A model generated the notes under the pieces. The model saw only the letters and a program-made list of their open reading frames with translations. It ran no database searches and was not told the origin of the DNA. From positions 289,501 through 353,500 of the forward strand of contig LSRY02000023.1 in assembly GCA_001643675.2 (NCBI GenBank): a stretch of DNA of 64,000 nucleotides, written 5' to 3'. Source of the stretch: Monocercomonoides exilis (lineage: Eukaryota; Preaxostyla; Oxymonadida; Polymastigidae). The translations under genes were made by a program, and so were the position numbers. This document shows, one piece after another, positions 33,932-46,547 of this stretch (positions are counted from its first letter, which is position 1; each line of letters starts with the position of its first letter).

Positions 33932-36900
33932 TTAAAACTGATTTCCGTATGATCCAATCCCAGCAGAAGCGCCGGAGCTGTTTTGCTGATTCGGCTGCTG
34001 CTGTTTCTGCTGCTCAGAGGAAGAATGAAGCTCTGCCGACTGAATGAACGAGGTCTGTGGGAACAGCAGAGGAGGAGTGTTCAGCTGGGAATTGAATGCC
34101 GAAGCGCTTGGAAAGCACCCACTAATCAGCGGTGGGGTTGTGTTAGAAGAGGAAGAAGAAGATGTAGGGATGGAGGAAGATGAGGAGGAGGATAAGGAAG
34201 AAGAAGACAAAGAAGAAGAAGAAAGATTCCCCATAGCCGAACCGCCGAGCGTCTGAGAGTACAGCGGGGGCGTGGGGACAGTAAAGGACATTGTTGGTGT
34301 GCTGCTGAATGTGTTGAACGAAGGAATGACAGACAGGCCAGGAGGAGTGAAAAAGGGGGTGAAGGAAGACAAAGGAGGAGTGCACAGGTTGAATGAAGAT
34401 GGCGGTGTGGTCAAAGAGAACGGAGGAGTGCGAAACGAAGATGGGTTTCCGAAGAACGCATCGTCAGCAGCAGAAGCAAAAGTTGTGGAAGGATTCGAAG
34501 TTGATGAGGAAGAAGAAGAAGAAATTGAAGAAGATGGCAATGAAGATGAAAGCGTTGGCGTAGCTGAAGTTGAGCCAAACCCGCCATACGGCTGTGGAAA
34601 CATCGAAAGCGATGAATTCCGACTCATTTCAGGTGTTGTTATGCCAGCCACCCCTTCAGAATATCCTGTTCTTCCACTTGAACTCATGCCTCCACTCCCT
34701 GAATAAGATGCATTAGTAACAGCAGCAGCAGCAGTACCAGAAGAAGAAGGAAGAGAAGAAGGAAGAGAAGAAATCGAAGAAGGAACAGACGAAGCAGAAG
34801 GGAAAGAAGAATTGACAGAAGAAGAAGAAGAAGAAGAAGAAGAAGAAGGATATGTCATTTGACCCATCTGCCCTGCTTGCCCCACTTGCCCAAACTGTCC
34901 CATAGCCATTGCATCCAACAAGCACTGCTGATCTGACATTTGCGAACGAGAAGAAGGAACAAACGGTTCAGCACCTGCGTCGAGTGAAGAAAGGATCCCT
35001 GTGTATGATGGGGCAGAAGAGGCAGAAGACGCATAAGCAGCAGCATTCTGATACATCTGGCGATAGGAGGAGAGCAAAGAGAGGGGAGGAAGGGAAGATA
35101 AAGAAGCCAATGAAGTTAAAGAAGGCAAAGAAGACAAGGAAGCCAATGAAGAAGGCAAAGCAACTGCAGGGAGCGTGGAAGGCGCAGCAGAGGGAGGCAG
35201 AAGAGAAGAACCGCATGAAGATGCCATTGAAGATGCTGCTGTTGAGGGAAAAGCAGCAGCAGCAGCAGAAAGAGGAGCATTTGCAGAGGAAGAAGAAATG
35301 CTGGCATTAGCATTGGAATTAGCATTTATATTGGAATTTGTATTGGAATTGGAATATGCATTAGAATATGTATTTACCCTGTCATTTGCCATCTGCAGCC
35401 CCACCGATGCGACAGAAGGAGGGGAGACAGACAAAGGAGAGTGGCGCAGGGCAAACGAAGGAGGATTCGAGAAGAGAGGAGAAGAAGGACGTTGTGGATA
35501 CTTCAGTGTTGTTGTTGAGGTTGGATTTGAGGTTGGATTTGAGGTTGATGATGAAGAAGAAGAAGAAGAAGAAGAAGATGGAGTGTTTCCATTCAATGAA
35601 CAACCTCCAAGTGAAGATGTATTCATAGCCAATGCTTGATTCATCACAGAAGAACAAGAAGATGATGGCAATGATGATGATGATGATGAAACCGGATTCC
35701 TCGCAAATTCCTCCTTTGTTGTGTTTTTCTTCCTCTGTATTGCTTTTTCCTTCCAGTTCGCTCCTCCTCTTTCTCCTCTTTCTCCTTCTCCTTCTGCTCC
35801 TCCTCCTCCTCTTTCTCCTCCATTGCCTTCCAAAGAAGATTCCCCAAACATCTCCTTCTGCTTCGGATGATACTCAAACGGCGTCGCATCTGCATGCAAA
35901 CCGTGCTGCTCTGCTTTTCTGTTTGTTTCTCTCTCATTTCTGTCGTTTCTGTCGTTTCTGTCTCCTTTCTCTTCTCTTCCTCCTCTTCCTTCTCTTTCTC
36001 CTCTTTCTCCACTGCTTCTCTGCTGCTGAACCTGCTGCTGTTGACTCTGTTGTTGACTCTGTTGTTGTTGACTGCATTGACTAATTTGGCTGAACTGTCT
36101 GTGATGGCTCATCAGAATCGAGCTGAGCGTGTTCTTTTGGTGCAATAGCTTGTCAATCTGCCTCTGAATACGCACCATTTGTGCAGTGAGGTTGCTCAGC
36201 TGCTCGGCAGACAGCGGCTCTGAGGCAGAAATGACAGGAGAAGAAGGAGAAGAAGAAAGAGAAGAAGAGGAGGAGGAAGAAGAAGAAGATGATGATGATG
36301 ATGACAGGAAAGAGGATTTTGTTGAGGCAAGCATGGCTTCCAGAGAGGGGTCGGTGAGTGGCTCGTCAGAGGGAAGGGGTAAGGGAGTGAGTCTGAGAGA
36401 AGAGAGAGGAAAAGAAAAGGGAGAAGAAGGAGAAGAGGATGAGGAAGAAGAAGAAGACGATGATGATGATGTGCTCATGTTACTCTTCATAACTTGTCCA
36501 TCTGCTCTGAATGCACAACCAGCAGGGCTTAGCAAAGAATATTCAGAGAATACAGAGGCAGAAAGAGGAGAAAGAAAAGGAAGCAGAGTCTGCTGTGTGT
36601 GCGAGGCATCGGTGGAGACGAAGACACACCACGAGAGGGATGGCTGGGAAGGAGAGGATAAATGCTTCTTCTTCTTCTCATCAGATGAAGAAGAAGAAGA
36701 AAGAGAAGAAGAAGATGATGATGATGATGATGATATTGATGATAGAGAAGAGGAAGAGGAAGAAGAAGAAGAAGAAGAAGAGATAGAAGACAGTGCTCTC
36801 GCAGAAGAAGCAGAGAGGACAGGAAGAGAAGCACTAGCAGAAGAAGAATTAGGTGTGAAGAGCAGAACACCTGATTGGGTGAGGCCGAGGAAGGAGACTG

Positions 36901-39791
36901 AGTAAAGGCCATCTGGAAGAAGAGAAACTGGCTGAAGGGAAATGGAAGGATTAGGAGTTGAGTCTGGTTGTGATGATGAAGAAGAAGAGGAAAAAGAGGA
37001 AGAAGAAGAAGAAGAGGAAAGTGAAGAAGATGAAAAAGAAGAAGAAGAAGATAAAGTTGATTGATTAATAGCATGATTATCAGCAGATTCTCCATTTTTT
37101 CCCATCTTTTTATCCACCACATTCAAAGTGAATATCTGTGTCCTGTTTCCATCTTCTTCTCTATTCTTCACGTTCATATTCCCCTTCCCTTTCATCTCCT
37201 TCTCCTTCTCCCTCTTCATTTCCTTCTTCATTTCCTTCTTCTTCCTCTCATCCTCCTGCTCCAAGGGCGAATAACACGGGAGCGGAAACACAGAAGGCAT
37301 AGAAGGAACAGCCAATCTGTTCTTCTGAGGCAGCTGATGGCTGACAGGCAAAGAGCAACTCCACACACGCAGCCCAGACGCTTCTTCGTCTGAGTAATGG
37401 AGAGGAAGAGAAGGGGCCATTGAGATGAAAAAGGGGGAATTTGAAGAAAGGTGAGTGAGGAGGAGGAGAACGGAGGAGGTGTTGACGGAATCGACTGAGA
37501 AGGTGAGGAATTGGGTTGGCTCTGATGAAGAAGAAGAAGAATTAGATTCAGAATCAGGGTTGTATTCTGATGTTTGTTTGGATTCTCCATTGAAAGAAGA
37601 AGAAGAAGAAGAAGAAAAGGGAGAAGACAAAGAAGAAGCTAAAGAAGCAGAAGCAGAAGAAGAAGTTGCATTATTATTACTATTATTATCAGAAGTGATA
37701 GAGAGATAAGGCAGATGCTGATGTATTGAAGCAGTCTCTATGCAATTGACAGTCGGTGTTTCAGGCGGAGGAGAAGAGCTTCGATAGAAAAAGAACACAT
37801 TTTTATTAGCAGGCGCCTCCTCGTTCTTCTCAGGCAGCGGGCGGGTGATCGTTCTGAATGGAGAAGATTCTGGTGAAGAAGAAGAGGAAGAAGAAGAAGA
37901 AGAATTTGATGATGATGATGAATTCGAATTTGGTGGAGGGACAGACGAGCAGCAGCTGTGCATCTTCCCAGTGCAACCTGCAGACAATTCCACAGAAGAT
38001 AAAGGAGAAGCTGACCTGTGTCGAATACCAGAACACAACTGCTGCTTTTGATTCTGTTGAGGATTCTGTTGTTGTTGTTGTTTCTGACTCTGATTTTGAC
38101 TTTGACTCATCTGCCTCTGCTGATTCCCCAATGAACGCACCTTCCCTTCTTCCCATTTCTTCTTCACTTCACTTTCTGCTTGCTTCTCTGCCTCTGCCGG
38201 AAAGAATGCCATAATCGGCGACAAACGCATCCCACACTCCAAAATCACGTGTGCCGGCGCGGCGCCGGGGCAGATGCGGAAATACGAGCGGATCCCGTTC
38301 ACAGGCGTGACGCCGTCCTCAAAGAAGACAAGAGCAAAGAACCAGCACTGCTGTGCGGATGAGTGGCAATTGGGTGGCAGAGACACAGAAAGAGGCAGCT
38401 TTCGCGCCTCGTCGCACGAGGAAAAGGGCTTTGTGGCGAAGAGCATCACTTTCTCTGTCACTTTCTCTGTCATTTTGTCTGTCATTTTGTCTGTCATTTT
38501 TTCTGCTATTTTTTCCGTTTCTTTGTTTGCTTCTTTGTTTGCTTTGTAATTTTCTTGCTCCTTCCAGATGCCAATCACAAATCCGCCCCATCCGAAGTCG
38601 TGCTGCCGTGTGAAGGCAGAACACGACGCCTCGCTGTTTGTAGCTCTGAAGTGAAAGACCACATCAGTTGTCTCGTTTGGCACTCCACTTTTATACACCT
38701 CAATGCCTGCAGAGGATGATAAAGTTGAAGAAGAAGCAGAAGAAGGTGAAGATGAAGGAGAAGGAGAAGACATACAAGAAGAAGCACAAGAAGAATTAGC
38801 AGAAGACGAACACTCCAGCTCCTTCTGGTCGTTCATTGAGACTCCCTCGACAAGGCGGGCGCGTGCCTTGTGTGCAGCCAGCCGGCGCTGCTCGTCCCGA
38901 AAGAAGCGCTCGTGGCAGTCAGACAGCACTTTCCTGTCCACCCCTATCACACAGTGCAGCTCACGCACCATCCCCACACGCATCAGCCCTTTCTTCGCCA
39001 TCGAGTCCACAAACTGCCCAAACTTGCGGTAGATCGACCTCCCGACATCTATCATAAACGCACTCTTCTTCTTCATCTGCACATAAAGACGAGTAAAAGG
39101 CATTGAAAAGTCTTCCAACCTTCCAATTCCTTGGGTTTCCCACCATTCCAAATACTCATAGAGCGTTTTTTCAAGCCTCTCTTCCATTGTCTGAAATGGA
39201 TAAAACAATGTTAGTTCGGTTGGCTCTCCTTCCAGATTTAGTTCATATGACATTGAACTTCGCTGAAAATTGAACGGGTTCGCAGGATTTCGTGGTGGTT
39301 CCATTTGCGGTGGTCGAGGAGGAGGAAGTGTTGAAATGTTTTGTTGTGATATATTTTTTGTAACAACGTTTGGCGACTTTATATCTGGCATGCTGTGCCT
39401 ACGAGCAACCCAGTATCTTCCAGGCTTGAATTCAGGCGCAGATTCTTCATCTGAACCTCTAGGTTCATGCAAATACCAGCAGTGACTTCCATATCTGCAT
39501 GTTCCATATTTCTTCCACTAGTAGTGAAATTAAAAAAATAAAAATAGACATTTTTCCCAACACAATCCTTCAAACATTTTCGCAAATCTGTTTTGGCTCA
39601 GTATGATCGGCTCTTTCTGAAATTGGTGGATTAAATTGCCCAAATGAATGAGAAGTTCGATGCAATTCACGTTTTCCTAACTGATGATGATTTCGAAATT
39701 GAGAATTCTAGAAAAACACTTTCATTAACTCAAACAAAAATTGCCATACTGCTTCGATTTCATGACTTCCATTGGAACCAGAGATTTGCAT
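33932..39791 (-). CDS. CCCH (TTP-type) zinc-finger protein with very large Ser/Gln-rich region
   Basis: 1919 aa. Exons: 39791-39750, 39707-39576 and 39517-33932. The zinc finger is split between exons 2 and 3: QICEN joins WKKYGTCRYGSHCWYLHEPRG, giving the exact C-x8-C-x5-C-x3-H spacing of RNA-binding CCCH fingers. Only one finger is visible. A folded-looking segment follows (about residues 120-270, including EERLEKTLYEYLEWWETQG and RELHCVIGVDRKVLSDCHERF) that I cannot assign. The remaining roughly 1600 residues are Ser, Gln, Asn, Ala and Pro runs, with a TDKMTEKV-type repeat near 38440-38530 and Asn/Ser/Tyr repeats near 35300-35370. Such regions resemble phase-separating RNA-binding proteins (inference). 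The short 14-codon exon 1 is supported by frame and a GTATGG donor. Divergent to the FERM gene, 129 bp apart. Confidence 0.78.
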
Positions 39792-39920
39792 AGAACGATA
39801 AAATTGGAGTTTGTGAATGAAGGTTATAAAATGTCGCTGGAATCTTGATAAAAGTTCGCATTAGTAACTTTAGGGTGTTTTGGTCTGATCATTTTGCATA
39901 TAACAAATTTTTTGGAAAGT

Positions 39921-41064
39921 ATGATCGATGTTTATTATGAAGACGGAAGCTCTAATAAATTCATAACATTAAGTGAAACAAAAGTTGAAGATCTTCTTCA
40001 AAAAATAGCTATTAAAATATCGCTAACTGTCGAAAAAGAAGCTTTTTCTTTATTCGAATCATCAGCACAAATTGGAGTTCAACAAGGTCCTAAAAGATTT
40101 CTCATATATATTAATGCAAATACCTTTTAATTTATGATTGTTTATAACTGTTATTATAGATCATCTACTTACTCCAAATGAAATAGTGCCAACTCCTACT
40201 CAATTCACAAAGCTTCTATTCAAAAGACGCAATTATTTTTCTCTCAACCTAGTTGATCCTATTGCAGTTCATATGACATTTATTCAAGTTTGTGGATGTT
40301 GTTTTTGTGAATTTCTTCATTTGCTTCTTTATTCAAATTTATTTAAAGCTCAGAGAAGATGTACTTCGAGGACATTACGTTCTTGATCAAACAGATTTTT
40401 TAAGACTAGCAGCTCTTGACATGCAAATAACTTTTGGAAATCCATCTGCATCAGGTCGCAAAGCTGGGTTTTTAACGTTTGAAATTGATATCTTTAAGAA
40501 ATTTTTTTTGAAAAAATACAATTATTTTGTTGTAACAGCTCCGCAAATTTGATTCCAAGATTTTTGCCTAAATGGGCAATTCCTGTGAAAAAAGAAGTTG
40601 TTTGGGAGAAACTTATTTTGGATGAATATCAAAGATTGATAGAGAAACCAATCGCACGAGAGTTTGAAGGAAAGGTTAGATACATTGAGGCGCTGCGGTC
40701 CATGGCCTCAGAACAGTTTGGTTGCGTATATTTTGAAGGAAGCGATGTTACACTCCCCAAATCACCACATCCAGCTATCCTTGGTGTGAACAAAGAAGGG
40801 ATATTTCTGTATTGGATCGCAGGAGATGAGAAAGAGAAAAAATCTCAGCCTAATATTCTTGTTCGCTCAAACGCTTTCTCACAAATTATTGGCTGGGCAG
40901 CGCATGTTTCCTCATCAACCTTTGTATACTCGTTGCCTGGACCCGAAGATGGCACAAGTGTGGACTTTAGCTTTGAGTCGCCTCTTTTTGCAGAGATTCC
41001 TTCATTCTGCCAAGAAGTGGTGGATTTTGTCCTCAAGGCAGCAGATCATAATTCAGCCAGCTGA
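39921..41064 (+). CDS. stand-alone FERM-domain protein
   Basis: 315 aa. Exons: 39921-40086, 40160-40287, 40349-40476 and 40539-41064. The three FERM lobes can be followed: a ubiquitin-like F1 (MIDVYYEDGSSNKFITLSE), a helical F2 (LRLAALDMQITFGNPSAS, FLPKWAIPVKKEVVWEKLI, RYIEALRSMASEQFGCVYF) and the PTB-like F3 (PAILGVNKEGIFLYW). F2 and F3 look most like the MyTH4-FERM and talin class. There are no motor, I/LWEQ or kinase domains, so this is a minimal FERM protein, likely linking membrane to cytoskeleton (inference). The first ATG in frame after an upstream stop is 39921. The first intron uses an unusual GTCCTA donor, chosen because it alone keeps frame. The last exon becomes GC-richer after about 40640. 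Confidence 0.75.
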
Positions 41065-41427
41065 AACACGAATGTTGAATAAGGATATCAAAGTGGTTTG
41101 AAAGTAGATTTCAGAATTACAAGTTCAATATGATTATGAATGTCCATGTTATTTTGAGAAAAAAAATTGTTTTTGCTTGTTCTCTTAATCTTGCTCAAAA
41201 TATTTTATGTGTTTGGTTATCATTTCTGTTTGTTATATGTTTCCCTTGAAAATATTCGAAATGCACTGAAATCAATTGTCTTTTCAATTTTTCGTTGGTT
41301 CCGAGAAAAAAAGAAAAGCTATCATGAATTAAGCAAGTTTGGCCGCTGTGTTCATATATATGGCAAAAAATGAATTGAGCGAATTGAAAAAAATTATATC
41401 ATCAGCATAAATGGGAATGAAGATTAT
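41065..41427. other. intergenic region between convergent genes
   Basis: 363 bp AT-rich DNA between the FERM and uS3 genes. A 68-codon open frame (41167-41373, +) begins without ATG and has a hydrophobic then basic composition; I do not consider it a supported gene. Confidence 0.5.
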
Positions 41428-42303
41428 TTAGCGGCGATATCCCATTGGTTGCTGGAAATCAATGCGCTTATACTCTGGCGCTTGATTGCGAAGTTCTTCT
41501 TCTTTTGGATCGAAGATTTCAATAACATCGGGCTGGATGTACTCTTTGCCATCTTCGTGTTGTCTCTTTGTTGGAAGCATGATCTTGACGCAGATGCCAA
41601 GCATACCCTGTTCCAAAAGAAGATGACGTACAGCAATATCAACCATTTGACGCTTGGGGTCTCCTGATTTGATCATGTAACCGTCGCGGAATTTCATTGT
41701 TTTTCCTCTCTGTCCTCTCAATTTTCCTCCAACACGAACCTCAACACCCTTGGCTTCGTTCTCCATGACGAAACGCAAAATACCATATGCAGCACGACGC
41801 ACTGGAAGTCCACCAGTGATTTTGAAGATCATTGATTCGGCCTGGGCAACAGCAGACAAGGCACGGTTCTTCAGACGATCAGCAAGAAGTCTAACGCCAT
41901 TAACTGGGAATCCCCATCTCTTTTGGATTAATGATGTCAATTCCTGGAGACTATAATTCAATTATTGAACAATAAAATTTAATAATAACTTGATCTCAAA
42001 TCATATGAGAAGAAATATACCGTTTTGCTTGTTCACCGATCAAAGAGGCTGTACGTGTGGCACGGATTGTAATTTCAGTAATCGGTGGAGCAACACGAAT
42101 CTCCAATCCAGAGTATCCTTCCTCAGCAAGCTCTTGGCGGAGGAATGCATTGAGCTCAGCTGAAAAAACACCATCGGCAACGAACTATTTGCATCCAAAG
42201 AATTAATTGTTTTTGTGTTCGATAAAAAAGTCAATATTAAATCTTAAACAATATGATTAATTATTAATTGAACCTTGCGTTTCTTGTTAATTTGTTTGCC
42301 CAT
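41428..42303 (-). CDS. RPS3: 40S ribosomal protein uS3 (RPS3)
   Basis: 238 aa small-subunit protein at the mRNA entry channel. Exons: 42303-42274, 42184-42021 and 41950-41428. The start [10 protein letters not shown] is followed by [19 protein letters not shown] and the KH domain ([37 protein letters not shown]). The C-terminal domain has the diagnostic [14 protein letters not shown] and [13 protein letters not shown]. Length and order match eukaryotic uS3 closely. Donors are GTTCAA and GTATAT, departing from the GTNTGN consensus of the window. No low-complexity sequence. It is likely among the most highly expressed genes here. Confidence 0.97.
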
Positions 42304-42558
42304 CTTAATTATTTGATCTGAAAAATCCTTATTTGGCCCATAACCATAGGGAGAAAATTAAACTATTATGAAATGAAAATTTTTTCTTCAAAAGCATATG
42401 GTCAAAATCAGTTGACTATCGAGATGAAAATCTCAAAGGCATTCACGTTCAAAGGGAGATCTCTAAAAATTTCAAGTTTGAGCACAAGTAATCCCAAAAC
42501 AAAATAATCGACTGTGGAATAATTAAATACTTCATCAAAGCGACTCACTAAATGGAAT

Positions 42559-45085
42559 TCAAGAATTATCAAAATCATCCAACAGTTTTTTGCTTCTTCT
42601 CTTGAAAGAATCTTTTTTGTCTTCTGATTCAAATATTTTGAGAATATTCGACTTTATTTTCATTTTTTCATTCTTAACATCCTCCTCCTCCTCATCATCA
42701 TCAAAAATAAGATGCGTTTTTTCATTATCTTTCGCATTTTCATTCAATTTTATGTTTTCTTTTGTGTCATTTTGTTGTAATTTGATTGCTTTGAAAGACA
42801 AAGGAGAAGATAAAGCGTCATTTTTGGGTGTTAAATGGAAGATTGAAAGAGGAGGAAGAGAAGATGTTGGTTTGGGGGGATATGAAGAAGAAGGAAGAGA
42901 AGAAGAAGAAAGAGAAGAAGGAGAAGAAGGAGAAGAAGAAGAAGAAAGAGGAAGAGAGAGAGAAGAAGAAGAAAGAGAAGAAGAAAGAAGAGAAGGGAAA
43001 GGAGGATATGAAAAGGGAGAGGAGGAAGAAGAAGAGGAGGAGAATGGTGATGATGATAATGAGGAGGAAGAAGAAGAAGAAGAAGAAGAAGAAGAACAAG
43101 AACAAGAACAAGAATCAACAGATGTGTTTTGTGAGTGAATGAGTGTGTTGTCATTCAAAGAATCGTCCTGTTGAGAAGCAGAAGAATCGAAGATGAGATG
43201 AGAAGGTATCAAAAGATGTTCTTCTTTTTTTGCTTCGGTTGAATCAGAAGAGGAGAAAGGAGAATGAAATGAAGATGTTGAAGATGGGGGAGGGAAGGGA
43301 GGAGATGAAGAGGAAGAGGAAGAGGAAGAGGAGGAAGAGGAAGAGGAGGAAGAGGAAGAGGAAGAAGAGGAAGAGGAAGAAGAGGAAGAGGAAGAAGAGG
43401 AGGAGGAAGAGGAATAAGAAGAAGAAGAAGGCAATGGAGAGAATGAGGAAGAGGAAGAGGAATAAGAAAATGAGGCTGATGATGAAAGTGGAGAAGAAGA
43501 AAAAGATGATGATGATGATGATAAGGAGGAAGAAGAGGAAGAAAAAGAAGAAGAAGAAGAGAAAGAAAATATGTCTGTTTCTGTTTCTGTTTCTGAGAAA
43601 GAAGAAGAAGTTGAAAAAGAGTCTGAAGAAGGAGAAGAAGAAGAAGAAGAAGAAGAAGAAGAAGAAGAAGAAGAAGAAGAAAAGGAAGAAGAAGAAGAAG
43701 AAGAATAAAATGATGATGATGATGATGGTTGTGCAGGTTGTTTTTCTGAGGGAGAAGATACAAATGGCGCTCTGCAATACACACACGTTTGCTGAAGAGA
43801 GATTCAAAGTTTGAAGATGAATTAGAATGAAATATATGATTTTTGAGAATAGAGAAGAAGAAAAGAAAGAAAAGAAAAGAAAAAGAAAAAGAAAAAGAAA
43901 AAGAAAAAGAATAGAAATAATAATAATAATAATAATAAAATGCCATACGCTCTTCGTCTTCCAAACATCCCAGCATTCTCTGTGGATGCTCTGCCCGCAG
44001 CTGAACCGGCACCACACCGTGTCGCCTTCGGTGAGAGGACAGAAACACACTGGGCAATCACCTGTGTTTTTTTTTTTTTTTTTGATTGATTGATTGTGGG
44101 GATAAAAAGATTGAGAGGGAGGAAGTAAGCAAGACGGACGGATGCAAGGGGGAAGGGAGGCAGGGGGTTGTTGTGATCAAAGTTATTGTTAAGCGAATTA
44201 TCATTAAAAAAATTTTTTGTTATTCAAATCAATGAAAGTTTTGAGTAATGTATGTCAATTGTATTCACAAGAAAACAAACCACTCACTTCGCGGCGTTTG
44301 ACTTCCTTCCGTTCTGGGGACTCATTTGCATCTATCTTACTTTTTTTTGTACTTGCGCTTCGCTTTGAATGTGTCAAAATTTCTCCATCTCCAAGTGTAT
44401 TATTACTTGAATTCGGGTTGAGAAAAGATCTGTCTTCAACATCATTTTTTGTAACATAACCAAATCTTCCTCTCTTTGCGAATGGAACTTGGACATGTGG
44501 ATTTGAATCAGCAGCTTCAAATATTTCTTTAAGTTCTTCTTTTGTCAGGCCTTTTTGATAAACGAATGGGCTTGATTGAGGTTGTTTTAGGACTTTCAGC
44601 ATTACAAACATCTAAATACATATTGCATACAACATGTATATATCTTAGTATATATTTTGGCATACTATGTGCTTACAAGTGTTTCCATTCTCAGCATCAG
44701 GACAATCACAAGTTATAATCTCTCCAATATCAACTGTGTATTCATTTTGTGTCGTTCCAAGAACGCTGTAAGTGCGTTGATGCGGTGAAGTATGAAGAAC
44801 ATTAATGAGATAAAGTTTTTGAGTCATAGCTCTTTCCAGCCTTTTTTGAATATCCTAAATTTCTTAAAAATTTTAACAAATAACTTGACAAAAAATGCAA
44901 ACAGTTGTCTTTCGCGAAACCCATGGAACAATTCTCTTCGATTTTACTTTATGTGTTATTGAATAAGTTGTATCTGAGCTACTTTCAGTTGACGAACTGT
45001 CATCAGATAAATCAATAATTCTTCTCCTATTTTTCTTGTAATTTTGTATTGATTTCTTTGGTTTCTTGTTTTTATATATTTCCAT
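42559..45085 (-). CDS. SWIM and RING zinc-finger E3 ubiquitin ligase (ZSWIM2/MEX-like)
   Basis: 682 aa. Exons: 45085-44903, 44854-44666, 44611-44281, 44061-43949 and 43791-42559. The SWIM finger is CDCPDAENGNTCKH, the C-x-C-x9-C-x-H pattern, followed across an intron by IMFVMLKVLKQP, as in ZSWIM2-type ligases. A Lys/Ser linker leads to a RING: DCPVCFCPLTEGDTVW, CRFSCGQSIHRECWDVW and, from the next exon, TCVYCRAPF. This order is known from ubiquitin ligases such as plant and animal MEX/ZSWIM2. The last exon adds a huge Ser-rich tail of about 300 residues ending in an acidic and Lys-rich stretch. The intron before it (43948-43792) contains A/G-rich and TTA repeats. The RING exon is GC-rich while exons 1-3 are AT-rich. 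Confidence 0.85.
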
Positions 45086-45363
45086 TCAAAATGATACGGT
45101 TTCAAAGCTGAAAATATCTTTTAACAAAAATGATATTTTGCACCCATATAATTTTTCTCTTTTTTGGATCATTACGTTAATGAACGTATTTCTTATATTC
45201 AATACGAGTGAAAGAAATATTGAAACTTCAATAAGTCGTTCATTAAATAAATCAATTCATTTGTCTATTTCGAAATTTATTTCTTATTATTTCGAAATCA
45301 CTTAATGTTTTTAAAACTTTATAAAAAATAAAAAAGATTGTGTTTTCATCACTTGACAAATCA

Positions 45364-45376
45364 TAAATTTTTTTTT

Positions 45377-45421
<45 letters not shown>
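45364..45421. repeat. poly-T tract
   Basis: Nearly uninterrupted T run of about 55 bases downstream of AT-rich DNA. Could be a retroposed poly-A tail in reverse orientation or simple slippage; no cDNA-like sequence is recognised beside it. Confidence 0.9.
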
Positions 45422-45422
<1 letters not shown>

Positions 45423-45703
45423 TATTGAAATAGCAAATATGTTTTGTTGTCTTTCAATTAACAAAATGAAATTGTTTGGGATTGTTCTTTGATAACACCT
45501 ATAATTTTTCCATAATTTGAAAATTTTATTTTTCAATATTTTTCATTTTGAGTATTTTCCAACAAAAATTTTTTGATAGAATCAGGTTTTTGATTTGATG
45601 AAGTGAAGCGATTAAAATATAAAACAATGTCATTATTCATAAAATGGATGAGAAAATGAACATCAATCAAAATTATTGTCAACAAACATAAATGTTTTGC
45701 ATA

Positions 45704-45829
45704 TTAAACAAAAAAATCATCATGATCAAAATCAACTGGATTTTCAAAAGAATAATCTTCAGACAATAAATTCATGCTCCAACCAACATTTTTGAAGAAG
45801 TTATTAACAAATAACTTCTGTTGAACAAA
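45704..45829 (-). other. orphan exon-like segment
   Basis: A TTTCTTTCAG acceptor is followed by a 41-codon open frame to a TAA (QQKLFVNNFFKNVGWSMNL at its start, acidic NPVDFDHDDFFV at its end). The amino-acid mix and splice acceptor look like a genuine last exon, but no upstream exon is convincing within 1 kb. It may be the relic of a gene. Confidence 0.3.
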
Positions 45830-46547
45830 CTGAAAGAAAAAGGACTATTTTGAATTCTTAACTTATACACTATTTTCATTTTAAACAATATTTATTATTA
45901 TTTTTACACATTATTAAAACTTATTTAAACCTAATTTTGAAAAATCGAATATTTAAATCGAAAAATCGATTTTTCTATAAAAAAGTCAAACATGAAGAGA
46001 AAAATTGTTATCAATGAGACCTGTGATTTTGTGCAATGGAATATGAATGAAAAATAGGCCAAAAAAATGTCGGTTCATGGAAAATTGTGATAATAACTGA
46101 ATTTGTCTATTACCGACGTGATTATTTCAGGCTTTGACCCTAAATTGTGCGTGTAGGTGAAATTTGGTGAGTCGGAATGAGAATAATCAAATTTCATTTT
46201 CACCAGAGAATTAAACAAAAAGAACTCATCAGAAAAATTGAGTTAAAAGTTTTGCAATTGTTTTTTGAAATTTTTTTTAATTTCAAACCAAATCTGTATT
46301 AAGAAACAAACAATGAACAAAATGAAAAAAAAATTGTTTGATAATTCAAAATATGGAGTTTTTTCAATACAAAAAAACATATGATAAGTGGAAACTATCT
46401 ATTTATTATTTTTCTTTTATTATGCAAATATCCAAACTTCACTTTTTCAAAAGTTTTTTCTGAGAAATTGTCTTCTTTCAAATGAAATGAAATAAAAGAT
46501 CATCAAAATATGTTTTAAATTCAAATTTAACAATTGTGCAAATGCGA

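Noticed and set aside
36186..36905. Long acidic plus-strand frames opposite the poly-Ser regions (also near 10054, 20098, 43230)
   Set aside because: TCT/TCC Ser codons on one strand read as GAA/GGA on the other, so open antisense frames are automatic.
41167..41373. 68-codon frame between FERM and uS3
   Set aside because: Starts at a non-ATG codon, hydrophobic then Lys-rich as expected from AT-rich DNA, and no splice partner found.
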